Of a stretch of DNA of 64,000 bases, positions 50,644 through 59,400 are shown in pieces. Both the position numbers and the translations under genes were made by a program. The notes under the pieces are model-generated. The model saw only the letters and a list, made by a program, of their open reading frames with translations. It was not told the DNA's origin and searched no databases. The DNA is taken from positions 1 to 64,000 of the forward strand of contig CAKTHE010000006.1 in assembly GCA_934563745.1 (NCBI GenBank). Direction: 5' to 3'. The stretch comes from an uncultured Dysosmobacter sp. (lineage in GTDB: Bacteria; Bacillota; Clostridia; Oscillospirales; Oscillospiraceae). Position 1 is the stretch's first letter; every line of letters begins with the position of its first letter.

Positions 50644-51546
50644 TCATACGTCGGCTGAGAGCTCCTCTTCCCGGTGCATGCTCTCTACCAGATCCACCAG
50701 GCACCGGACACACTGGTTGGACGTCTCCCGGTCCCAGAACAGCCGGATGGTATAGTTGGGGGCACCCACCAACGGAACGAACCGCAGCCACTGGTGGTAA
50801 TTCTCCTCCAGATCCTGGTGCATCACCGAAATGCCCTGATTGGCTGCCACCATCATCAAAAGGCTGGGCAAATCATCCACAAAGGCCTTGATATCCGGCG
50901 TAAATCCGGCCCGGGCCGCCCGCTCGATCACCGCGTTATACGCCGCGGTCGACGTGGAGCGGGAGCGCACGATAAACTGCTCAAACTCCAGCTCCTCCAT
51001 TGAGACGGACTCCCGTCCCGCCAGGGGATGCTCCGGCGCCATGATCACACACTCCGGCACACTGGAGAGCACGATCTCCCCCTTGGAGGGGCATTTGGAA
51101 CTGCCCTGGGCCACCACGGCATCCACCCGCTTGGAGTCAAACGCCGCGATCAGGTCCGTGGGATTCAGCGCTACCAGGTCCAGGCGGATCTTGGGATAGC
51201 GCGCCTGAAAGGTATTTGCGATCCGCACCGTCATCGGTTCAAAAATATCCCGCTGATAGCCCAGGCGGATCTCGCCCTGCAGTCCCTTCTGCACCGCCGT
51301 CACCTTGGAGACGCCGCTGTAATAAAGGGCCATGATCTGGCGGCATTCGTCGGCAAATACTTTCCCGGCCGGCGTCAGCATCATGCTGTGGGTGCTGCGG
51401 ATCAGCAGCGTGGCGCCCAGCTCCCGCTCCACCGCCGCAATGGTGCGGCTGAGGTTCGGCTGGGTGATATACAGCGCGGCAGCCGCCTGCGTAAAGCTCA
51501 GTGAGTTGGCCAAAGCCAGGAAGCATTCCATTTGAAAGGTCGTCAT
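50644..51546 (-). CDS. LysR family regulator of the molybdenum/TRAP locus
   Basis: 300 residues. Winged helix-turn-helix at the N-terminus (FQMECFLALANSLSFTQAAAALYITQPNLSRTIAAVERELG), then the effector domain (about 90-300). Start at 51546, eight bases after GGAG. It sits between the TRAP permease and mobA on one strand and probably responds to the substrate imported by the TRAP system, controlling both divergent operons. Confidence 0.9.
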   Translation of the reverse strand: MTTFQMECFLALANSLSFTQAAAALYITQPNLSRTIAAVERELGATLLIRSTHSMMLTPAGKVFADECRQIMALYYSGVSKVTAVQKGLQGEIRLGYQRDIFEPMTVRIANTFQARYPKIRLDLVALNPTDLIAAFDSKRVDAVVAQGSSKCPSKGEIVLSSVPECVIMAPEHPLAGRESVSMEELEFEQFIVRSRSTSTAAYNAVIERAARAGFTPDIKAFVDDLPSLLMMVAANQGISVMHQDLEENYHQWLRFVPLVGAPNYTIRLFWDRETSNQCVRCLVDLVESMHREEELSADV

Positions 51547-51601
51547 ATCAACCACTCCGTCTTTTCCGTACAGCATCGTTTTTGCGTTCCTTTACGATTT
51601 T

Positions 51602-51630
51602 ATTTTACACGAAAATCGCAGTTGATACAA
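51602..51630 (-). promoter_or_regulatory. Possible promoter of lysR-moco genes
   Basis: TTGTAT (51625-51630), 17-base spacer, TAAAAT (51602-51607) on the minus strand, between dctM and lysR. The -35 is weak. Confidence 0.45.
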
Positions 51631-51686
51631 GGACGGACCTTCCCTCAGCGTGATCTATTTCAAGGCTCACGCCCGTGTCCCGACAC

Positions 51687-52991
51687 TCAGTGCATCATGT
51701 TGGGCAGCCACAGAATGATTCCCGGGAACGCGATCAGCAGCGCCACAACAGCCAGCTCCAGAATCATCCAGGGCACGCAGCTTTTGAAGATCTGTCCCAG
51801 CGTGCTGTCTGCCACGCAGCCCTTCAGCACATACACGTTCAGGCCGACCGGCGGAGAAAGCAGGGAGATCTGGATCATAATGATCACCATCACGCCGAAC
51901 CAGATGGGATCGATCCCAACGGCCTGCATCACCGGGTAGAAGATGGGGATCGTCAGCAGGATCATGCCCATGGTATCGAAGAACATACCCAGGGGGATGT
52001 AGACCAGCAGCAGAATGATCACCATCAGAGTCTTGCTCATATGGGCGTTCACAAAGAGGTTGGTAAATGCGGTGGCAAAGCCCACGCGGGTCAGGAACAG
52101 CTGGAAGACGTTGGCAGCCATCGAGATCAGCAGGATCATGCAGGTCATCTTGATGGTATCCAGCATGGCGCTTTTGAACGCCTTCCAGGTCAGGCGCTTT
52201 TTGAAAAACGCGATCAGCAGCGCGCCCAGGCAGCCCACGGCGCCGGCCTCAGTGGCGGAGGCAATGCCCGCGTAAATGGAGCCGATGACAATGATGAACA
52301 GGGCCAGGATCGTCCAGGCGTCCTTCAGGGCCACCACTTTTTCCTTAAAGGTATATGTCTCCTTGGAAAGAGGCGCCTGCTCCGGGTGCAGCTTGCAGCG
52401 GATGGTCACATAGCCGATCATGGCCACGGCCATGATGATGCCGGGGAAAATGCCGCCCAGCAGGATCCGGCCCACGGACTGCTCCGTCGCGATGGCGTAC
52501 ATAACCATGGGAATGCTGGGCGGGATCAGGATGCCCAGCGTGCCGGATCCGGCGATGGTGCCCAGGCTCAGGTCCCGGTCATAGCCGTAGCGGTCCATCT
52601 CGGGCAGGGCGATGCGGGTCATGGCCGCCACCATGCCCACGGAAGAACCGGTGGTCGCGGCAAAGCCGGCGCAGCAGAACACGGTCGCGGCGGCCAGGCC
52701 GCCGGGCAGACGGCCCAGCACCTTGTTGCCCGCGTCATAAAGCTGGGATGTAAGCCCTGCCTCATTGCACAGGTTGCCCATCAGGATAAAGAGGGGAATC
52801 GTACACATGGAGAAGGACATCAGTGCCGAAGCCGGCGTAGTGGACAGGCTGTAAAATGCCAGGGTCGCGCCCTTGGTCAGAAGCAGGCCGCCGGAACCGA
52901 CGATCAGCATGCTCACCGCAATGGGAACACGCAGGCACAACAGCACGATCAGCGCCACAAACGTCAGCGCTCCAATCAACAGAGGGTTCAT
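51687..52991 (-). CDS. dctM: TRAP transporter large permease DctM
   Basis: 434 residues, about 12 transmembrane helices. GLAAATVFCCAGFAATTGSSVGMVAAM and GSGTLGILIPPSIPMVMYA are conserved blocks of the family. It forms the ion-coupled channel that carries the solute delivered by DctP. Overlaps dctQ by four bases. Confidence 0.94.
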   Translation of the reverse strand: MNPLLIGALTFVALIVLLCLRVPIAVSMLIVGSGGLLLTKGATLAFYSLSTTPASALMSFSMCTIPLFILMGNLCNEAGLTSQLYDAGNKVLGRLPGGLAAATVFCCAGFAATTGSSVGMVAAMTRIALPEMDRYGYDRDLSLGTIAGSGTLGILIPPSIPMVMYAIATEQSVGRILLGGIFPGIIMAVAMIGYVTIRCKLHPEQAPLSKETYTFKEKVVALKDAWTILALFIIVIGSIYAGIASATEAGAVGCLGALLIAFFKKRLTWKAFKSAMLDTIKMTCMILLISMAANVFQLFLTRVGFATAFTNLFVNAHMSKTLMVIILLLVYIPLGMFFDTMGMILLTIPIFYPVMQAVGIDPIWFGVMVIIMIQISLLSPPVGLNVYVLKGCVADSTLGQIFKSCVPWMILELAVVALLIAFPGIILWLPNMMH

Positions 52992-53509
52992 TCCGCCTCC
53001 TCCTTTCCTTCCGCAGCCGCAAGCGGCGTACGGTCCTTCAGAATCTGCTCAATCAGATCAATCACCAGCTGGAACAGCATCATGGTAACGCCCAGGGCGA
53101 CTGCAAATTTCAAAACATAAACCGGCATGCGAATCGCCGAAAGGTAAATCTCCCGAATGGCGAAGGACGCGGCAAACGCCTTCCACGCACAAACCGTAAA
53201 GATTGCGAAGATCGCCACGCAGATCACTGCGACCAGCGTGTCCAGCACGCGCTTGCCCCGCTCGGACAGGCGGTCGTATACCAGGTCCACCGCAATGTGG
53301 CCCCGCAGCTGCTGGGTATAGGAAATGCCAAAGTACATCGCCGAGATGTTCATATAAATGCAGATCTCAGACACGCCGACGATCGGCGAATGAAAGCCGT
53401 TGCGCATCACGACCTCCGCCACCATCAGCGCAAAGATGCCGCACAGCAGGATACCGCTGATCCAGCAAAAGACCGCCGGTATCTTCTTTAAAGCTGCCAA
53501 GGTTTTCAT
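52988..53509 (-). CDS. dctQ: TRAP transporter small permease DctQ
   Basis: 173 residues with four transmembrane helices, usual for DctQ. Motif RGHIAVDLVYDRLSERGKRVLD lies between helices 2 and 3. It is coupled to dctM by an ATGA overlap. AAGGGGG precedes the ATG. Confidence 0.92.
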   Translation of the reverse strand: MKTLAALKKIPAVFCWISGILLCGIFALMVAEVVMRNGFHSPIVGVSEICIYMNISAMYFGISYTQQLRGHIAVDLVYDRLSERGKRVLDTLVAVICVAIFAIFTVCAWKAFAASFAIREIYLSAIRMPVYVLKFAVALGVTMMLFQLVIDLIEQILKDRTPLAAAEGKEEAE

Positions 53510-53592
53510 AGTTACCCCCTTCTTCTCTTCTGAGCGGGGTCAGGGCAGCATTCCGCCGCCCTGACCGCACGCTTCGCCGGAACAAAAGTCTC

Positions 53593-54714
53593 TTAGTACA
53601 GCTGATAGGAGATATCGTCGGGCTGATACTTCTCCACCAGCGCCTGATACTTGTCCAGGATCTCCTGGCCGTTGTAGCCGTAGGAATCCGCAGACTTGAC
53701 AAAGTTGTCATACATGCCGGAGAGGGTATCCTTCCAAACCTGGCGCTGTTCTTCCGAAAGGACGTCCACGCTACCGCCGGCATCCTTCACCGCCTGCACG
53801 CTGTCCTGCAGGGCCGTGGTCATAAACTGATCGCCGGAATAGACATCCACGAAGGAGTCATACACCGTGGCAAATGCCTCCTGCAGATCGGCAGGCAGAG
53901 ACTCCCAGACGTCCTTGTTCATGTACATGCTGGAGGTGGTGTACGTACCGATGCCGGAGAAGATGAAGTGCTTGGAAACTTCCTGCAGCTTGAAGTTCGT
54001 GGACAGGGTGATGGGCAGGCCGGTGGCGGCATCCACGGTCTTGCGCTCCAACGCCTCATAGACTTCGGACGCAGCCATGGTCACAGGTGCGGCACCCAGC
54101 GTCTTCATCTCTTCGTTCACGGCGCCCATGGCACGGATCTTCAGGCCCTTCATGTCATCGATGCCCTTGATCTCCTTATTGGAGATGATCACGACCTCGG
54201 AGGGGCACACCACGCCGACATTGTGCACGTTGGCGTCGTCGCACATCTTCTGGAAGGGCTCATAGGTGTTGAACATTTCGGTCAGAGCCTTATTGGCGAC
54301 CCATTCCGAAGTGGTCATATAGGGCAGCGTTGCCACAAAGGTGGGATACATCTGCGTCTCAAAGAATCCCTCGGGCACAAAGGCCAGATCCACCAGGCCG
54401 CTGCTGACCGCCGTCAGGGAATCGGTGGCAGACACCAGCGCGCCGCCGAAGGACATGTCAAACTGCAGGCGGCCGCCGGTGGCCTCCGTGACCTGCTCCA
54501 GATAATACTTCAGGCTGGCGCCGTCCACGCTGGTTTCCGTCAGGTGAGTGGCAAAGGACAGGGTGTAGGTTTTTCCATCGTCCGCACCGCCGGAGCTGGC
54601 TGCACTGCCGCCGCCCTGGGTCCCGCCGCCGGAACCGCCGCAGCCGGTCAGGGTCGCCACGGCCATGGCCGCGGCCAGGATCATCGCGAAGAGTCGTTTG
54701 GTGGTTGCTTTCAT
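53593..54714 (-). CDS. dctP: TRAP transporter substrate-binding lipoprotein DctP
   Basis: 373 residues. Lipoprotein signal with LTGC and a Gly/Ser linker, then the DctP fold beginning YTLSFATHLTETSVDGASLKYYLEQVTEATGGRLQFDMSFGGALV. The segment around KIRAMGAVNEEMKTLGAAPV contains the conserved arginine that binds the carboxylate of the ligand, so an organic acid is expected. First gene of the TRAP operon. Confidence 0.94.
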   Translation of the reverse strand: MKATTKRLFAMILAAAMAVATLTGCGGSGGGTQGGGSAASSGGADDGKTYTLSFATHLTETSVDGASLKYYLEQVTEATGGRLQFDMSFGGALVSATDSLTAVSSGLVDLAFVPEGFFETQMYPTFVATLPYMTTSEWVANKALTEMFNTYEPFQKMCDDANVHNVGVVCPSEVVIISNKEIKGIDDMKGLKIRAMGAVNEEMKTLGAAPVTMAASEVYEALERKTVDAATGLPITLSTNFKLQEVSKHFIFSGIGTYTTSSMYMNKDVWESLPADLQEAFATVYDSFVDVYSGDQFMTTALQDSVQAVKDAGGSVDVLSEEQRQVWKDTLSGMYDNFVKSADSYGYNGQEILDKYQALVEKYQPDDISYQLY

Positions 54715-55245
54715 TCTTTTCGTCCTCCTTGTTTATTTACAAAAGCACATATGCCGCAAATCGCCCCCGCGGCCATATGTTTTGCACACGGGCAAGACCG
54801 GTCCGTTCGCAGAACAAGCCTATTAAACATATCTTTTAAATAGGTTTATTTGGAGAGCATAGAAGATTTTTCTCCCCCTGTCAAGGCCGTTCGCTGATTT
54901 TACAAACTTTTTTCTTTCCGCCTTTGTCGCCTCCGGTCTTTTCGAGTGCATCATACCGCAGTTTTCCGCCGAGTGGTCATAAGCGTTTTAAAAGAGCATT
55001 ATTCAAATCCGGTATAAATGGCCAAAAAGTCAGGTTTGCGTCTCGTAAAATCCGTTATTATGACCGGATTTTGTCGAAAAAGTCCCGTTTTTGAGTCCTT
55101 GCAAAATCAGAATAACCGTTATGCATCCCCGGTCATTGACTTTTTGACCGCAGGGGCTCTACTATAAAGTTGCTATTGAAATGCGGCTGAAGTGCGCCGC
55201 ATTTCCAAAATCGACCCATCCTCAATTCTGAAGGAGGAATTGCCC
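54715..55245. promoter_or_regulatory. 531-base divergent control region of the molybdenum/TRAP locus
   Basis: AT-rich gap. It holds the dctP promoter (54856-54884), an imperfect dyad CCTATT..AATAGG (54819-54844) inside the dctP leader, and repeated GGTCAT elements: GGTCATAA (54975-54982), its inverse TTATGACC (55058-55065), and GGTCATTG (55131-55138). A TATAAA near 55162 is a likely -10 for the plus-strand operon but lacks a well-placed -35. These look like sites for the locus LysR protein. Confidence 0.55.
54856..54884 (-). promoter_or_regulatory. Sigma-A promoter of the TRAP operon
   Basis: Perfect TTGACA (54879-54884), 17-base spacer, TATGCT (54856-54861) on the minus strand. Confidence 0.78.
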
Positions 55246-56523
55246 ATGGAGCAGATCGCCATTCTCGGGTTCGGCTGCGCCGGCTATCATTGTTTGAAGA
55301 CCCTGCGGGCCTATGGCTCGGACGCGCAGGTGGATGTGTATACCGACACGGACCTGCCGCCCTGCAACCCCATGCTCACCACCTACTATGTAAAGGGAAA
55401 GATCCCCTATGAGGCCCTGTTCCCCTTTGGGAGCATGGAAGATATTCAAAAGGAGCTGCACTTTACCTGGTTCCCAAAAACGCTGGTGGAAAAGCTGGAT
55501 GCTTCCACCAAGACCCTGACGCTTCCCGACGGAACGCAGCGTCGTTACGACAAAATCCTGCTGGCCACCGGCACGCACGCCTTTTCTCCGCCTGTGGGCG
55601 ATCTCCCGGCGGAGCGGGTCTTCACCATGCGCACCGTCCGGGATGCCACCCACCTGCGGGACGCTCTGTCCCAGCACCGGTACCGCCGCGTATTGGTCAC
55701 CGGCGCCATGATGGTCGGCATCAAGCTGGTGGAGCTGCTGGTGGACCGGGGCATTGAGTGCGTCTTTTCCGATCTGGCCCCGCATGTATTTCCGCTGGCT
55801 GCCTTTGACGAGGCCTCGGAGCGGGTCGAGGCGCTGCTGCGCCGCAAGGGCGTGGATCTGCGCTTCGGCGTCAAGGTCGAGCAGGCCCAGCTTGCCGACG
55901 ACGGCATGGCCGACATCCGCTTCAGCGACGGATCCACCACCCGGGCAGACATCGCCATTATGTGCATCGGCATCCGGCCCAACCTTTCCATGCTGGATCC
56001 CACTCAGTTCAAAATGGGCAAGGGCATCCAGGTAGATGCACATATGGAATCCTCGGTTCCCGGCATCTATGCTGCCGGCGACTGCTGCGACGCGCTGGAT
56101 CTGCAGGTGCGCGCGCCCCGGCAAATCGGTCTGTGGGCCAACGCCGGCTATCAGGGCGACACCGCCGGCGCCAGCATGTGCGGTGCCAGTCTTCCTTACG
56201 GCGGCGATATCGCCCACAACATTACGCACTTTTTGGGAATCGACTTCATCTCGTTCGGCGACAAGACCCTTCCGGGTGAAAAGACCGTCTTCCTGGACGA
56301 AGACGACAAGTACATCATCGCCACCGTGCGCGACGGACAGATCCAGTGCATCAACATTCTGAACCTGTTTGAAAACTGCGGAACGATCAAAAATTACATG
56401 ATGCGCCGCCTCAATGACCCCAACACGCCGCCCTCCCCTCAGCTGGATGGGCTGATGCTGAAAAATGGGGTCCCGCAGACATTGATCGACGTTTTAGGAG
56501 GGAACCGCCATGACGGAAACTGA
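55246..56523 (+). CDS. FAD/NAD(P)-dependent oxidoreductase
   Basis: 425 residues of the pyridine nucleotide-disulfide oxidoreductase group. FAD loop ILGFGCAGYHC (4-14), GIYAAGDCCDALDL near 280, and a central NAD domain (about 145-245) whose usual GxGxxG is altered (VTGAMMVGIKL). A cysteine in DLPPCNPMLTTYY sits where CoA-disulfide reductases and NADH oxidases keep their redox Cys. It lacks their C-terminal dimer domain in usual form. It probably passes NADH electrons to the molybdo-enzyme encoded next, which it overlaps by 14 bases. AAGGAGGAA precedes the ATG. Confidence 0.85.
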   Translation: MEQIAILGFGCAGYHCLKTLRAYGSDAQVDVYTDTDLPPCNPMLTTYYVKGKIPYEALFPFGSMEDIQKELHFTWFPKTLVEKLDASTKTLTLPDGTQRRYDKILLATGTHAFSPPVGDLPAERVFTMRTVRDATHLRDALSQHRYRRVLVTGAMMVGIKLVELLVDRGIECVFSDLAPHVFPLAAFDEASERVEALLRRKGVDLRFGVKVEQAQLADDGMADIRFSDGSTTRADIAIMCIGIRPNLSMLDPTQFKMGKGIQVDAHMESSVPGIYAAGDCCDALDLQVRAPRQIGLWANAGYQGDTAGASMCGASLPYGGDIAHNITHFLGIDFISFGDKTLPGEKTVFLDEDDKYIIATVRDGQIQCINILNLFENCGTIKNYMMRRLNDPNTPPSPQLDGLMLKNGVPQTLIDVLGGNRHDGN

Positions 56524-58648
56524 AAAGCTGCTCAAGGCCAAAATTCCTTGCGCGGAAACCGGCATTGAAGTCAAGCATACGCTGTGCTCGATCTGTGACC
56601 CGCTGTTTCACTGCGGTATCAATGCCTACATCAAAGACGGAACGGTCGTGAAGTTGGAAGGCACGCCCGGTTATCCCGGCAGCAACGGCCACCTCTGCCC
56701 CAAGGGCAACTCCAGCCGGGAATACATCTATCGGAAGGACCGGATCCGGACGCCCCTGCGTCGGGTCGGTCCCCGGGGCAGCGGCGAATTTGAGGCCATT
56801 TCCTGGGATGAAGCATACCGGATCATCGCCGAAAATCTGAACCGTATCAAAGCCCAGTACGGCCCGGAATCCGTGATTTTCTACTCCGGCTATGCCAAGT
56901 GGTACCGCTCGTTCCTGCAGCGGCTGTGCTATGACTTCGGCTCTCCCAACTTCGGCACGGAGTCATCCACCTGCCATATGGCCACGGTGGAAGCCTGGAA
57001 GGACATGTGCGGCAGCTTTTCTGTTCCGGATACCCGCAATGCCGCCACTTATCTCGCCTGGGCCTGCAATCCCTTCCACTCCAAGCCCAATCAGGCCGCC
57101 GGTCTGTTTGACGCCAAGGAGCGAGGCCAGAAGATCGTGGTCATTGATCCCCGCATCACCCCCCTGGTCACGCAGATCGCCGACCTGCATCTGCGCATCA
57201 AACCCGGCACCGACGGTGCCCTGGCCCTGGGCATGGGCAAGCTGATCATCGACAACGACTGGGTCGATCACGACTATGTGGACCACTATGTCCACGGCTT
57301 CGATCGCTACGCCGAGATGGTTCAGAAATATGACCTGGACACGGTGGCCAAGATCACCGATCTGAACCCGGCCGACATTGAAAAGGCCACCGAGTGGTTT
57401 GCGACCAACAAGCCCTCCTGCATCTCTCAGAGCGGCGCCCCCATCGTTCACCACCGCAACGGCTATCAAAACTTCAAGGCCATCATGGCCCTGACCGCCA
57501 TCACCGGCAACTACGATGCCGTGGGCGGCATGATGCCCATCGGCGAGACCTATTCGCATCAGTGGGCCAATTTCGAGACCCGCGAGCATGAATTCACCCA
57601 TGCCAACCGCACCGACAACTGTGACCTGCGCATCGGCTATGACCGTTTCCCGGTATGGAAGGCGTTTTTGGACGAGGATCAGATGACAGACTTTATCCGC
57701 CAGTCGGAGACCAAGCAGCCTTATGAACTGCACGCCATGGCCGCCTTCGGTCTCAACGACCGGATGCTTCCGGAGGCCAACCGCATTCGCAAGGCACTGG
57801 ACCGCATGGACTTTGTTATGAGCACGGAGATCTTCATGACCGAGGTCTGCAAGCATTCCGACATCGTGCTGCCTGCCTGCACCTCGTTCGAGCGGGAAGA
57901 GCTTCGCGTCTATCCCGGCGGCTGGTGCAATTATGTGACGCCGGTCATCAAGCCGCTGTATGAAAGCCGCCCGGACAGCCAGATCATTGCCGAGCTGACG
58001 GCGGCTCTGGGAATTGACGACCCGCTGCTGCGCTCCGGCTATCGGGAGTGCGTGCGCTGGATGCTGGGCAACTGCAAGCTGGATTTCGATGCGATGGTCG
58101 CCAGTGATATGCCCGTTATGGCGCCGGATGCCAAGCCGTTTGCGCCCAGAGCCCTCTCCCAGGCGGGCTTCCATACGCCCACCGGTAAATTTGAGCTTTA
58201 CTCTGAAACCATCGCCGCCATCAACCGGCCGGATCTCAATCCTCTGCCGGACTATGAAACCCCGGATGACGGTGTGGATCCCGAGGCTTATCCCTTCATC
58301 CTCTCCATCGGTGCCCGGCTTCCCTTCGCCCTGCACAGCCGGCTGCACGATGTGCCGTGGACCCGGAGCCTCCGCCCCCACCCCATGGCCGACCTGAACG
58401 ATGAAGACGCCAAGCGTCTGGGCATCGCCTATGACGATGTGATCACCCTGACGTCCGTCACCAACTCCATCACGGTCCGTGCCAACCCCACCCCGATGAT
58501 CAAGCCCGGCACCGTGCAGATGTACCACGGCTACAAGGAAGCGGACGCCAACGAGCTGGTATCCTGCGACCATCTGGACCCCTACTCCGGCTATCCGGGC
58601 TATAACTTCGTGCACTGCAAAATCACCAAAGGGGGCGTCGAACAATGA
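56510..58648 (+). CDS. Molybdopterin (bis-MGD) oxidoreductase, DMSO-reductase superfamily
   Basis: 712 residues, cytoplasmic (no Tat signal). The N-terminal 4Fe-4S motif is C26-X2-C29-X5-C35-X27-C63; the X5 spacing is longer than the usual X3. Molybdopterin domains follow (CNPFHSKPNQAAG, VIDPRITPLV, GTDGALALGMGKLII), with the C-terminal dinucleotide-binding domain at about 590-712. SSTCHMATVEAW points to Cys155 as the metal ligand, as in formate dehydrogenase-like and polysulfide-reductase-like members. The substrate cannot be named: reduction, dehydroxylation, transhydroxylation and hydration all occur in relatives. Partners are the FAD protein upstream and the ferredoxin overlapping its end. 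Confidence 0.92.
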   Translation: MTETEKLLKAKIPCAETGIEVKHTLCSICDPLFHCGINAYIKDGTVVKLEGTPGYPGSNGHLCPKGNSSREYIYRKDRIRTPLRRVGPRGSGEFEAISWDEAYRIIAENLNRIKAQYGPESVIFYSGYAKWYRSFLQRLCYDFGSPNFGTESSTCHMATVEAWKDMCGSFSVPDTRNAATYLAWACNPFHSKPNQAAGLFDAKERGQKIVVIDPRITPLVTQIADLHLRIKPGTDGALALGMGKLIIDNDWVDHDYVDHYVHGFDRYAEMVQKYDLDTVAKITDLNPADIEKATEWFATNKPSCISQSGAPIVHHRNGYQNFKAIMALTAITGNYDAVGGMMPIGETYSHQWANFETREHEFTHANRTDNCDLRIGYDRFPVWKAFLDEDQMTDFIRQSETKQPYELHAMAAFGLNDRMLPEANRIRKALDRMDFVMSTEIFMTEVCKHSDIVLPACTSFEREELRVYPGGWCNYVTPVIKPLYESRPDSQIIAELTAALGIDDPLLRSGYRECVRWMLGNCKLDFDAMVASDMPVMAPDAKPFAPRALSQAGFHTPTGKFELYSETIAAINRPDLNPLPDYETPDDGVDPEAYPFILSIGARLPFALHSRLHDVPWTRSLRPHPMADLNDEDAKRLGIAYDDVITLTSVTNSITVRANPTPMIKPGTVQMYHGYKEADANELVSCDHLDPYSGYPGYNFVHCKITKGGVEQ

Positions 58649-59148
58649 AACGCTTGGTTCTGGACCTGGATATGTCCCGCTGCTCCGCCTGCGGAGCCTG
58701 CGCCATTGCCTGCATGGATCAAAACGACATTGATGTGGAGCACGGCATGCTTCCGTTCCGCACGGTCTTTACCGGAGCAAAGGACCATCAGTTCGTATAC
58801 ATGTCCATCTCCTGTATGCACTGCACCAATGCGCCGTGCATCATGGGCTGCCCGGTGGGCTGCCTGCGCAAGGATCCGGCCACCAATCTGACCATTTATG
58901 ACAATACCAACTGCATCGGCTGCCACAGCTGCTCCATGGCCTGTCCCTTCGGCGCCCCGTCCTTTGGCGCAGACGGAAAGATGATCAAGTGCGACGGCTG
59001 CCTGACCCGCGTGCAGCATGGCTATCAGCCTGCCTGCGTGGCGACCTGTCCCACGGGCGCACTGAAGATGATCGAGGTGGACGATGCCGTGGAAGAACAT
59101 CGGGCCGACTCGCTGCGCTCCCTGACGGAAAAGATCGTCAGCGGCTGA
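58645..59148 (+). CDS. Four-cluster ferredoxin subunit (DmsB/NrfC-like)
   Basis: 167 residues with four cysteine clusters (CSACGACAIAC, CMHCTNAPCIMGCP, CIGCHSCSMACP and CDGC...CVATCP), the standard electron-transfer subunit of DMSO-reductase-type complexes. It overlaps the molybdo-enzyme stop by four bases. No membrane anchor subunit follows, so the complex is probably soluble. Two terminators end the operon. Confidence 0.93.
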   Translation: MKRLVLDLDMSRCSACGACAIACMDQNDIDVEHGMLPFRTVFTGAKDHQFVYMSISCMHCTNAPCIMGCPVGCLRKDPATNLTIYDNTNCIGCHSCSMACPFGAPSFGADGKMIKCDGCLTRVQHGYQPACVATCPTGALKMIEVDDAVEEHRADSLRSLTEKIVSG

Positions 59149-59227
59149 GTACCGGCCGCCGCTTTCGGAAGGACTGCCGATACCCGCCGGCTTCCGTTCT
59201 CTGTTCCCAAGCTCTGTCCCTCCCAAA

Positions 59228-59267
59228 CAAAGAGCGGGGCGATGCATCTGCATCGCCCCGCTCTTTG
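59228..59267. terminator. Terminator after the molybdo-enzyme operon
   Basis: 18-bp perfect stem (59228-59245 with 59250-59267), followed by a weak T-rich tail. Confidence 0.88.
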
Positions 59268-59282
59268 CTGCGCTTTTTTAAA

Positions 59283-59318
59283 AAAGGAAGGAAGCCGGAA
59301 AACCGGCTTCCTTCCTTT
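59283..59318. terminator. Second terminator, facing the CoA-transferase gene
   Basis: 16-bp perfect stem (59283-59298 with 59303-59318, loop AAAA). Minus-strand T run (from 59281-59285). The rest of 59149-59400 is empty. Confidence 0.83.
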
Positions 59319-59400
59319 CGGGTTTATCCCTAAATCCCCTATCGAAAAGCGAGGCGCCGTTTGTGCGCGGCGTCCGCTTTACGGTCCTTACAAAAGAAAC

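Noticed and set aside
56963-58645. Minus-strand frame opposite the molybdo-enzyme
   Set aside because: Antisense to a gene with intact family motifs; no start signal.
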